64,000 nt of DNA from a bacterium. Its GTDB lineage: Bacteria > Bacteroidota > Ignavibacteria > Kapaibacteriales > UBA7675. Location: positions 62,001-126,000 of the forward strand of contig JAUIKM010000005.1 of NCBI GenBank assembly GCA_030430495.1. Direction: 5' to 3'. Of the stretch, positions 28,811 through 36,216 are shown in pieces (the stretch's first letter is position 1; every line of letters begins with the position of its first letter). Both the position numbers and the translations under genes were made by a program. The notes under the pieces were generated by a model, which saw only the letters and a list, made by a program, of their open reading frames with translations, was not told the origin of the DNA and ran no database searches.

Positions 28811-30250
28811 TCAGTCGAGATCGCCGACGGCGAACTCGACGGCGTAGCGAGCGAGCAGGTAGTTGTATACAGCCGTGATGCGATCGATGCGCGTTGCGAT
28901 CAATCGGTTGTTGGCCGTTTGATAATCGAGTATGGTTCCCGCACCAACCTTGAAGCGCTCATCGGCGCTGAAGAAATTGGCTTCGGCGGATTTAAGCGAG
29001 CGATCGGTAATTGCCAGTTCCTTCTCGGCGGACGCCAGTTGCAGGTAGGCGCGCTGTAACTCAGTTGCAATTTGCTGTTCAATGCGCTCGACATCGATCA
29101 GGCGCTGTTGAACGCCGACTTCGGCGGTCTGAATATTGCGATTGACGCTGAAGCCGTTAAACACCGGAATGTTAAGGCTCAGGCCGATATAAGTGTTGCC
29201 GTCGGAAAAGTTGTCCAGATCGGTGTTGCTCCAGGTCCAGCCCGCATTGGCGGAGACCTGCGGGTAGTAACCGCTCTGTGCCGAGGCAACGGAGGACTCG
29301 GCGGCTTCGCGCGATTTGCGCGCGGCCATCAGGTCTTCCCGCTGTTCGATGGCGCGTTTAAGCGCCGTCGGATAGGTGCCGTTGCGGCGGCGGAATTCAT
29401 CGATTTCCGATTGCGGGATTTCAGAGGGCAGGCTGGCGTCGATAAAGTCCGCACCGCTCGCCGGATCGCGTCCCATGCTGGCCAGCAGAACCGCCTTGGC
29501 GATGTTAAACTCGTTTTCCGCCTGTACCACCGCCAGTTCCTTGGATCCGATTTCAGCCTCCTGGGCGTACATCGTGGCGGGGGCGACAACGCCGACTTCC
29601 AGCTGTGTCTTGATGCGCTCCAGTTCCTTCTGCGCCAGGTCGACGTCTTCGCGTCGAATTTCAACAACCTGCTGTGCACGCAGTACCGCGATATAGTTTT
29701 CGCGAACTGTTAACAAGGTGTTGGAGCGCGTGTAGGCGGCTGTCAGATCCGTTGCGGCCAGCGAAGCCTTCGATCTGTTGTAGTTGCTCTCGCGGTTAAA
29801 GCCGTCGAAAAGCGTCAGGTTGGCGCGCAGGTTGATGTTGTAATTGTCGGGGTCGCCCGTTGGAATGCGGCGCGAGAGTTCGCCGAAGTTAACAGTGACC
29901 GAGTCGCCTGTAAACAGCTGGCGCGAATATCCGGCTGAAACGTTAACACTCGGCAGAAACTCGCCGAAGGCGCTGGTGACTTCAGCTCCCGCGGAGCGCA
30001 GTTGCTCCTGCGCGTTGCGGATGTCCAGGTTGTTGTTTAAGGCGATTTGTAAACACTCCTCCATCGTATAAACGCGGTCCGAGCCGGTCGACTGCGCAGC
30101 AGACGTCAGAGGCGCACAGAGCGAGATAAACAAAAGCAGCGCGGAGATTTCCAGTATTCGCCGACCGGAGCCGGATTGTGTACTTTGCGGTCGCGCAGAC
30201 GAATAAAAACGCCCTGCGCGCCGGCAAACAAATTGTCTGAGTGTTGGCAT
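28811..30250 (-). CDS. TolC-family outer-membrane efflux protein
   Basis: 479 residues from the ATG at 30250; the frame extends 21 codons further without support. The signal peptide lies around ISALLLFISLCAPLTSAAQ. Two repeated OEP halves are seen, each with long coiled-coil helices: YTMEECLQIALNNNLDIRNAQEQL opens the first and QREDLMAARKSREAAESSVASAQS the second. NYNINLRANLTLFDGFNR and YIGLSLNIPVFNGFSVNRN are the two beta-barrel strand pairs. The protein forms the trimeric exit duct through the outer membrane. It is the first gene of the operon with the adaptor, ATPase and two permeases. Confidence 0.93.
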   Translation of the reverse strand: MPTLRQFVCRRAGRFYSSARPQSTQSGSGRRILEISALLLFISLCAPLTSAAQSTGSDRVYTMEECLQIALNNNLDIRNAQEQLRSAGAEVTSAFGEFLPSVNVSAGYSRQLFTGDSVTVNFGELSRRIPTGDPDNYNINLRANLTLFDGFNRESNYNRSKASLAATDLTAAYTRSNTLLTVRENYIAVLRAQQVVEIRREDVDLAQKELERIKTQLEVGVVAPATMYAQEAEIGSKELAVVQAENEFNIAKAVLLASMGRDPASGADFIDASLPSEIPQSEIDEFRRRNGTYPTALKRAIEQREDLMAARKSREAAESSVASAQSGYYPQVSANAGWTWSNTDLDNFSDGNTYIGLSLNIPVFNGFSVNRNIQTAEVGVQQRLIDVERIEQQIATELQRAYLQLASAEKELAITDRSLKSAEANFFSADERFKVGAGTILDYQTANNRLIATRIDRITAVYNYLLARYAVEFAVGDLD

Positions 30251-30422
30251 ATTACGAACTTCGATGTGGGAGAAATCAAACAACAACTCGGGATTGCGAG
30301 AGTAATTGCACACTGCAATTTACGCGGCCTCATAACGAACACCAATTTGAAAGGTTACAAATTTGTCACGGCGTCGCTGCGGGCGATTGCGCCGAAGCGT
30401 TGATACGGGCGGTTGATTGTGC

Positions 30423-31319
30423 ATGAATATTTATTACACCGATACATTTGAATTGCCGTTGCCGGAAGGACATCGGTTTCCGATCGACAAATACCGGCTG
30501 CTGCGCCTGGCGCTGCTTGAGCGAGGCGTCGTGGCGCGCACGCGCCTCCTGCAGGCGCTGCCGGCACAAGCCGATCTGGTGATGACGGCGCACGACCCGT
30601 CCTACGTGCGGGCCGTGCTGGACGGCAGTCTGGACCGACGCATGCAGCGGCGCATCGGCCTGCCCTGGAGCCCCGGATTTGTGACGCGCACGCTGGCGTC
30701 CGTCGGCGCGACCATCGAGGCCTCGCGCAGCGCCGTTCACCACGGTTTTGGCGCGTCGCTCTCCGGCGGTACTCATCACGCCTTCCGCGATTACGGCGAG
30801 GGCTATTGCGTGTTTAACGATGTGGCGGTCGCAATTGCCGTGTTGCGGCGCGAGGGACGCGCGCGCCGTCCCGCCGTGGTCGATCTGGACGTGCATCAGG
30901 GGAACGGCACCGCGGCGATGCTCGAAAACGACGGCCAGGCTTACACGCTCAGTATTCACGGGGCCGGCAACTTTCCCTTTCGCAAATACCCGTCCACACG
31001 CGATGTGGACCTGCCGGACGGCTGCGGCGACGCGGACTATCTGGACGCGCTGGCGCCCGAACTGGAACGCGTAGCGGCATTTGGTCCGGACATTATCTAC
31101 TATCAGGCGGGCGTCGACGTCATTGCCGAGGACGCGCTGGGACGTCTGTCGCTCAGTATCGAGGGAGTTGCGCGGCGCGACCGGATGGTGGGAGAGCTGG
31201 CGCAGCGTCTGGGTGTGCCGCTGGTGATGACCATGGGCGGCGGATATGCCAAACCGATCGCACACACGGTGGAAGCGCACTGCGCGGGTCACGTGGTCAT
31301 GCGGGAACTCTTCGGCTGA
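30423..31319 (+). CDS. Histone-deacetylase superfamily protein (AcuC/HDAC type)
   Basis: 298 residues from the ATG at 30423; a TTG two codons upstream is less likely. The arginase/HDAC fold signatures are intact: SGGTHHAFRD with the two catalytic His, DLDVHQGNGT with the Asp and His zinc ligands, YYQAGVDVIAEDALGRL with the third zinc ligand, and GGGYAKPI. Relatives remove acetyl groups from lysines, polyamines or acetoin-pathway enzymes. The N-terminus HRFPIDKYRLLR is typical of the short bacterial class. It is divergent from the tolC-like gene and followed by a two-way terminator, so probably monocistronic. The substrate is unknown. Confidence 0.93.
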   Translation: MNIYYTDTFELPLPEGHRFPIDKYRLLRLALLERGVVARTRLLQALPAQADLVMTAHDPSYVRAVLDGSLDRRMQRRIGLPWSPGFVTRTLASVGATIEASRSAVHHGFGASLSGGTHHAFRDYGEGYCVFNDVAVAIAVLRREGRARRPAVVDLDVHQGNGTAAMLENDGQAYTLSIHGAGNFPFRKYPSTRDVDLPDGCGDADYLDALAPELERVAAFGPDIIYYQAGVDVIAEDALGRLSLSIEGVARRDRMVGELAQRLGVPLVMTMGGGYAKPIAHTVEAHCAGHVVMRELFG

Positions 31320-31384
31320 TTTGATTGTCGCCTGGCTCCCAATCCGCTCAAATCCACTTTTGTTTGCCAATGGGCTAAAAAACA

Positions 31385-31412
31385 AAAGCGAGCCACGCAT
31401 GTGACTCGCTTT
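31385..31412. terminator. Bidirectional terminator between the HDAC gene and an orphan gene
   Basis: AAAGCGAG pairs perfectly with CTCGCTTT around a 12-base loop; T-rich sequence follows on the plus strand and A-rich sequence precedes it, so it can stop transcripts from both convergent genes. Confidence 0.85.
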
Positions 31413-31444
31413 AGTGTTTTGTTGTTTCCGATGGGTCTCGTCAT

Positions 31445-31789
31445 TCACTTTTTTTTGCGATTGCCGACGCGGTACACAATTTTGCGCAGTGTGTCGAACT
31501 GCAGATATGGGTACAACTGCTGCAATTTTTCAATTGCAAACGTTGTGTTCATCGTCTTGCGGAATTCTTTGAAAGACTTGCGGATGTGATAGTCGCGGAT
31601 TGCCTTCTCGTCGAACAGGCCGTGTTCCTGCAATGCGTAGTAAATCTCGTCAGACACAAGATCGCTCAGAACGTTATTGTCGAGCGTATCTTCTGGATCG
31701 CTGAGTTCGCGATGATTCGATTCCTGCGGGGTAATCTTCGTTAAAGGAAGGACACCTCCGACTTGTCTGGACTGCAATTTTTCCAACAT
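31445..31789 (-). CDS. Orphan small helical protein with a basic tail
   Basis: 114 residues; I do not recognise the family. The ATG at 31789 is backed by AGGAGAG eight bases upstream, so the start is reliable. The first 45 residues look disordered. From about residue 45 on a helical domain is expected: SDLVSDEIYYALQEHGLF, then EKAIRDYHIRKSFKEFRK, and finally AIEKLQQLYPYLQFDTLRKIVY, which has the spacing of a small helix-turn-helix. It ends NRKKK. A DNA- or RNA-binding role is possible but only inferred. It stands alone, with a terminator behind it and 600 bp of gene-free DNA in front. Confidence 0.7.
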   Translation of the reverse strand: MLEKLQSRQVGGVLPLTKITPQESNHRELSDPEDTLDNNVLSDLVSDEIYYALQEHGLFDEKAIRDYHIRKSFKEFRKTMNTTFAIEKLQQLYPYLQFDTLRKIVYRVGNRKKK

Positions 31790-32398
31790 GGTACTCTCCT
31801 GAAGTTAAAATGTTCGGCATTGAGTGCGCAGTGCCATAACTCGTCGCAAGTGTGTCGATACAAACCTCCAGTTTGAGAATCCGGGAGCCGGTCGTGGCCG
31901 GCGGCGGAAGGTAAGACACACGTTTTGAAAAATAGTTACACGTTTTCTGCACGGAATTGCGACTTGTTTTGGCGCGATGTCGGCTTCTTTCGACCATGTG
32001 TGGCGAAGCTTCCACACTTTTATCGAAATTGTCCAAAAGTTCGACACTACAGGACCCGAATTGCTTGCCGAATTCCGGCGGCGGACTCAAAATTTTTGAG
32101 ATAATTTTGTTCAGCGGCAAACTGGCAAGTCGAAGAATTGCAGTCCAGTCGAAATAATTGAACGGGAAGTGATCTGCGTTGAACGGGCAGCTGCTCGTGA
32201 AAAGCGAGAGATGCCGGGACTGTGTGATGCCGGCGTGGCGGCCTGGAAAACGCCGGACCGCGCCGCTGGAGGCGAATCGTTTATCCGATGCCGCGGTGCT
32301 GAAATGGATCAATGGCGCCCAAATCAAAAAAATGTTTGCATAAAATGCGGAGAGCATCTAAATTTGCGATTCTCAAAAAGACGATGATACGTCTTTAC
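31790..32398. other. Gene-free region upstream of tRNA-Gln
   Basis: 609 bp with no plausible gene. The last 65 bp hold a tRNA promoter (32335-32366) and a perfect hairpin at 32377-32396 (AAAGACG, six bases, CGTCTTT) directly before the tRNA. The 227-codon open frame on the minus strand has no ribosome site and no protein-like composition. Confidence 0.45.
32335..32366 (+). promoter_or_regulatory. Bacteroidota-type promoter of tRNA-Gln
   Basis: TTTG (32335-32338), 20 bases, then TAAATTTG (32359-32366) fits the Bacteroidota housekeeping consensus TTTG/TAnnTTTG exactly. Transcription would begin a few bases before the hairpin at 32377. The overlapping TTGCAT, 17 bases, TAAATT is also a passable sigma-70 pair. 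Confidence 0.55.
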
Positions 32399-32470
32399 AG
32401 GGCCGTCGCCAAGCGGTAAGGCACCGGGTTTTGGTCCCGGCATTCGTGGGTTCAAATCCTTCCGGCCCTG
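32399..32470 (+). tRNA. tRNA-Gln (anticodon TTG)
   Basis: 72 bases folding as a full cloverleaf. Acceptor stem AGGGCCG (32399-32405) pairs with CGGCCCT (32463-32469); the D-arm contains AAGCGGTAAGG; the anticodon stem CCGGG/CCCGG encloses the loop TTTTGGT with anticodon TTG; the T-arm has GGTTCAAATCC. The CCA end is not encoded. It sits 98 bp before prs and may share its transcript. Confidence 0.97.
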
Positions 32471-32567
32471 CAAACTCTCTTCAGAAGGAAGCGTCGATGC
32501 GTTCGGCGCTTCAGTCGTGAATCGAAACTACTGCGCCATTCGGCGCAGTACGTGTTTTTGAGCCTCT

Positions 32568-33503
32568 ATGCCGGATTTTAAAATTGCCTCGGGCAGGGCC
32601 AGCCATCAACTGGCCAATGCAATTTCAGGCCATCTGGGCGTCGAGCTGTGCAAAGTTGACATTCGCAACTACAGCGATGGTGAACTTTGGGTTAAGTACG
32701 AAGAAAATATCCGCGGCGTCGACCTGTTCATTGTGCAGTCGACCTTTGCTCCGTCGGACAACCTGATGGAGCTGCTGATCCTGGTGGATGCCGCCAGGCG
32801 CGCTTCGGCGAAGCGCATAACCGCCGTGATTCCCTACTTCGGCTACGCCCGCCAGGATCGCAAAGACCAGCCGCGCGTGTCGATTACGGCCAAGCTGGTG
32901 GCGAACCTGCTGACGACGGCCGGCGCGGATCGCGTCATTACTATGGACCTGCACGCGCCGCAGTTGCAGGGATTCTTTGACATCCCGCTGGATCACCTCT
33001 ACGCCTCGACGGTGCTGATCCGCGCGCTCAAAGACCTCGAGCTGGAAGACCTGGCGATTGCCGCGCCCGACGTGGGCGGCGCCAAAATGGCGCGGGCCTA
33101 CGCCAAACGCCTGCACGCCGACCTCCTGCTGGTGGACAAACGCCGCGTGCACCCCAACAAGTCCGAAGTGATGAATATCATCGGCGAGGCCAAAGGTAAA
33201 AACATTATCATCGTCGATGACCTGATCGACACTGCCGGAACCTTCGTTAATTGCGCCAGAGCGCTGATTGACGCCGGCGCCAAAGAAGTCTACGGGGCAT
33301 GTACCCATCCGGTGTTTTCAGGGCCTGCCCTGGACAAGTTGACGGAGAGCCCCTGTGCCAAAATTCTGGTGACGGACACGGTCCCGCTGACCAAACCGAT
33401 CGATAAAATCGAAGTGCTCTCGTCCGCCAAAATTTTTGCAGAAGCGATCATCAGAACGCATAACAATCGCTCGATTTCCTCGCTGTTCGATATTACGTTC
33501 TGA
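32568..33503 (+). CDS. prs: Ribose-phosphate pyrophosphokinase
   Basis: 311 residues, standard length. It makes PRPP from ribose 5-phosphate and ATP for nucleotide, His and Trp synthesis. Signatures: FGYARQDRK (ATP loop), DLHAPQLQGFFDIPLDHLYA in two parts, and the PRPP-binding loop IIIVDDLIDTAGT. The Ser-rich C-terminal end NNRSISSLFD binds the allosteric site in relatives. It begins a prs-rplY-pth group, a common gene order in bacteria. Confidence 0.98.
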   Translation: MPDFKIASGRASHQLANAISGHLGVELCKVDIRNYSDGELWVKYEENIRGVDLFIVQSTFAPSDNLMELLILVDAARRASAKRITAVIPYFGYARQDRKDQPRVSITAKLVANLLTTAGADRVITMDLHAPQLQGFFDIPLDHLYASTVLIRALKDLELEDLAIAAPDVGGAKMARAYAKRLHADLLLVDKRRVHPNKSEVMNIIGEAKGKNIIIVDDLIDTAGTFVNCARALIDAGAKEVYGACTHPVFSGPALDKLTESPCAKILVTDTVPLTKPIDKIEVLSSAKIFAEAIIRTHNNRSISSLFDITF

Positions 33504-33567
33504 CGCTCCCGCTTCCGCTGTTCCACGCGATAAAAACTTTCAGCAAGCTGATATAAGGTCTAATATC

Positions 33568-34167
33568 ATGAGTCTTATTCCCTTAACTGTCGAGCGCCGC
33601 GATTCGGGCAAAAGCGTTGCTCGCGCTCTCCGTCGCGACGGCCTCACGCCGGGCGTCTACTACAAAAACGGCGAAGAAGGCATCGCGATTTCGGTTCCGA
33701 CGCTCAATCTGCGTCCGATTATCTACACGCGCGACAAACACATCGTCGAGCTGTCGATCGCCGGCCAGGAAGGCGTTCAGCGCTGCATCGTGCGCGACGT
33801 GGTGTTCGATCCGATCACCGATGAAATCGTGCACTTCGATCTCTTCGGTCTGACCGAAGGCAAAGAGGTTCGCATCCGCGTGCCTGTGCGCTTTGAAGGT
33901 CAGTCCGTCGGTGAACGCGGCGGCGGTATCGCTACGGCGGTCATGTCCAGCGTGCGCATCGTGTGCCAGCCGGAAAACATTCCCGCCAGCATTAAAATCG
34001 ACATCAGTGCGATGAAAATCGGCGAGAATCTGCGCGTCCGCGACATGACGTGGGACGGCGGCGAGATTATCGAACCGCCCAGCGCTGTTATCTACCGCGT
34101 TGCTACCTCCCGTCGCGCCATGGCCGGCGCTCAGACGGATGCCGCGGCAGCCGGCGCCGAAGCCTGA
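33568..34167 (+). CDS. rplY: Ribosomal protein bL25 (Ctc/TL5 type)
   Basis: 199 residues from the ATG at 33568; the frame overlaps the end of prs upstream but that part is not L25. The N-terminal 5S-rRNA-binding domain carries RRDSGKSVARALRRDG and GVYYKNGEE; the C-terminal TL5 beta domain carries VRDVVFDPITDEIVHFDLF and VPVRFEGQSVG. It is the long form found in most bacteria outside the enterics. A short Ala-rich tail closes the protein. It lies between prs and pth. Confidence 0.96.
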   Translation: MSLIPLTVERRDSGKSVARALRRDGLTPGVYYKNGEEGIAISVPTLNLRPIIYTRDKHIVELSIAGQEGVQRCIVRDVVFDPITDEIVHFDLFGLTEGKEVRIRVPVRFEGQSVGERGGGIATAVMSSVRIVCQPENIPASIKIDISAMKIGENLRVRDMTWDGGEIIEPPSAVIYRVATSRRAMAGAQTDAAAAGAEA

Positions 34168-34203
34168 TTTCCGTAACCCCGCTCGTTCAGGAACCCTCTG
34201 CCG

Positions 34204-34929
34204 ATGGCGTCTGCGGATCATGTCGACTGGCTGATTGTCGGTCTCGGAAACCCCGGCGCGCGTTATGCGGACACCCGCCACAACATCGGCTGGATGGTTT
34301 GTGAAAAGCTCGTTCCCGCGGACGAGTGGCGGCAGGGCGGTCGGCTCTGGATGGAAGCGCGCCTGCGCGTCGGACGGCACAAGCTGCTGCTCGTCGAACC
34401 GCTGACCTATATGAATCTCTCCGGCGAGGCCGTCAAAGCCGTCGCCGCGAACCTGAAAATCGGAAGCGACCGGATCGTAGCCGTGGTCGACGAGTACAAC
34501 TTTCCCGTCGGCAGGGTGCACCTGAAGCGCGGCGGCAGCGACGGCGGACACAACGGTATCGCGTCGCTCATCGACGAACTCGGCAAAGCCGATTTCTACC
34601 GCCTGCGCTGCGGCATCGGGCGCGACTTCGGGCCGGGCGGCCTGGTCGACTACGTGCTGGCGCCCTTCGGCGCGGAGCAGACTGTTGAGCGGGATGTCAT
34701 GATCGACCGCGCGGGGATGGCGCTGAAACACCTGGCGCGCATCGGCGCCGGACGAGCGATGTCCGACATCAATTCCGGCGCACTGTGGGCTCCGCCCAAA
34801 AAAGCGCGACCGGAAACGCCGGGACAAAAAAAGGCGGATTTAACAAAGCCCCAACATCCCGCTCCCGCGGACAAACAGACTCCGGCGAACGGCAGCGAGC
34901 CGGAACGACCGTCCGAACCCGAACAGTGA
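34204..34929 (+). CDS. pth: Peptidyl-tRNA hydrolase
   Basis: 241 residues. The catalytic core (about 1-190) releases peptides from stalled peptidyl-tRNA. Key positions are present: Asn in LIVGLGNPG, catalytic His in DTRHNIGW, LLVEPLTYMNLSG, Asp in VVDEYNFP and GSDGGHNGIASL. The rest, from about 195, is a Pro/Lys/Glu-rich tail absent from the usual 190-residue enzyme and probably disordered. It is 36 bp behind rplY. Confidence 0.97.
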   Translation: MASADHVDWLIVGLGNPGARYADTRHNIGWMVCEKLVPADEWRQGGRLWMEARLRVGRHKLLLVEPLTYMNLSGEAVKAVAANLKIGSDRIVAVVDEYNFPVGRVHLKRGGSDGGHNGIASLIDELGKADFYRLRCGIGRDFGPGGLVDYVLAPFGAEQTVERDVMIDRAGMALKHLARIGAGRAMSDINSGALWAPPKKARPETPGQKKADLTKPQHPAPADKQTPANGSEPERPSEPEQ

Positions 34930-35064
34930 AAATTTGAAACGAGCGCCGCACAGGCGCAGCAGTTTAGAGCGGCTGCCTCTTTAGTCCGATTTGCCGTTGC
35001 CGACAGCGGGACGTGCCGGAGCGTAAAGAGCGTCGCATTTTCAAACTCCTTTCAGGATTGATCA

Positions 35065-35670
35065 ATGTCCAATTACAACGGCCCCAAGGTTCGTGTATCG
35101 CGTAAAATCGGCGTGCCCATGACGTCGAAAGCGAAAAAGTACATGGATCGCAAGCCCTACACTCCGGGGCAGCACGGCAACGCCAAACGCCGTCCCAAAG
35201 TGAGCGACTACGGTAAACAGCTGCTCGAAAAGCAGCGCCTGCGCCTGCAGTACAACATCCACGAGCGCCAGCTGCGCCGCTACATCGCCAAAGCCAACCG
35301 CATGCTCGGCAACACCGGTGAAATCCTGGTTCAGCTGCTGGAATCGCGCCTGGATTCGGTCGTGTACCGCTCCGGCCTGGCCCGTTCCATTTACGCCGCG
35401 CGTCAGTACGTGACGCACCGCCACGTGGAAGTCAACGGCAAACGCGTGGACATCCCGTCCTACCAGCTCAAGCCGAACGACACGATTTCGATCAAGGAAA
35501 AAAGCCGCAAACTGGAGTGTTTCCAGGAAGCGATCCGCACGAGCGCGCCTCCGGCCTACATCGACCTTTCGAAGGCCGACCTGAGCGCCAAGTTCATGTA
35601 CCTGCCGCCGAGCGAAGAAGTGCCCATCATCTGCGAAGTGCCGCTGGTGATCGAATACTACTCGCGTTAA
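35065..35670 (+). CDS. rpsD: Small-subunit ribosomal protein uS4
   Basis: 201 residues, normal length. It has the S4 RNA-binding motif (LESRLDSVVYRSGLARS, RQYVTHRHVEVNGKRVDIPSY) and the basic N-terminal domain without the zinc-binding cysteines of the C+ form. It nucleates assembly of the 16S 5' domain. It stands alone here rather than in the rpsM-rpsK-rpsD-rpoA cluster common in many bacteria. A strong terminator follows. Confidence 0.98.
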   Translation: MSNYNGPKVRVSRKIGVPMTSKAKKYMDRKPYTPGQHGNAKRRPKVSDYGKQLLEKQRLRLQYNIHERQLRRYIAKANRMLGNTGEILVQLLESRLDSVVYRSGLARSIYAARQYVTHRHVEVNGKRVDIPSYQLKPNDTISIKEKSRKLECFQEAIRTSAPPAYIDLSKADLSAKFMYLPPSEEVPIICEVPLVIEYYSR

Positions 35671-35711
35671 GCGCAGCGGCGGGCGGTCTGCCGTTCGCGC
35701 ATCCGACAATT

Positions 35712-35753
35712 GCAATCCCTCCGTGCCGCGGCGCAGAGGGATTGCTTTTTTTT
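35712..35753 (+). terminator. Rho-independent terminator after rpsD
   Basis: GCAATCCCTC pairs perfectly with GAGGGATTGC around a 14-base loop, followed by eight T. It lies 42 bp after the rpsD stop. Confidence 0.95.
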
Positions 35754-35850
35754 GGCCATATTCGAACACTGTCGCCTCCCGGATGTGCGTCTCCCGGGGG
35801 ACGCCGGCGGCTCGATCCGCCGATTCTGCACGATATACAGCGGGAACATC

Positions 35851-36084
35851 ATGGCACGCATGAATCACGAAAAACTGCCGAAAGAGGCGCGCCCGGACAA
35901 GGGCGGCACGTACACGGTGGCGCACGAGGGCCGCGAACTCTACCGCGCGGAAATCGTCAAATACGGCGGCGGCTGCTGGGCGACGGTCAAGATCGTCGAC
36001 CCCCTGTCGATGGCGGGCGATCCGTCGTTTGCGGCGGGCACGGAGTTCGACCTGCGCGTGGCGATGTACGAATTTCTTGCCTGA
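35851..36084 (+). CDS. Small hypothetical protein
   Basis: 77 residues, start at the ATG 35851 (MARMNHEKLPKE); the second ATG two codons on is equally possible. The sequence after residue 20 alternates polar and hydrophobic residues as in a small beta-barrel (GGTYTVAHEGRELYRAEI, then CWATVKIV), ending FDLRVAMYEFLA. GC-rich third positions support coding. There is no signal peptide. The family is not recognised. It lies between the rpsD terminator and dnaG. Confidence 0.6.
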   Translation: MARMNHEKLPKEARPDKGGTYTVAHEGRELYRAEIVKYGGGCWATVKIVDPLSMAGDPSFAAGTEFDLRVAMYEFLA

Positions 36085-36216
36085 GCGAGGGCTTTGGGGC
36101 TCTGAACGGGCTTCCGGCTGGGCGCTGCGCGCATGCGCCGGTCTTGAGCGCTGCGCGGCTCCTTCGTTCGCCGCTTACTTTTTTCTCTGTTGTTTGTCGC
36201 CGCATCAGGAAGGTCA

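Noticed and set aside
30366-31448. 360-codon minus-strand frame opposite the HDAC gene
   Set aside because: The plus-strand HDAC motifs are complete; the antisense product is not protein-like.
31674-32357. 227-codon minus-strand frame upstream of tRNA-Gln
   Set aside because: Overlaps the start of the supported orphan gene at 31445-31789 and lacks coding character.
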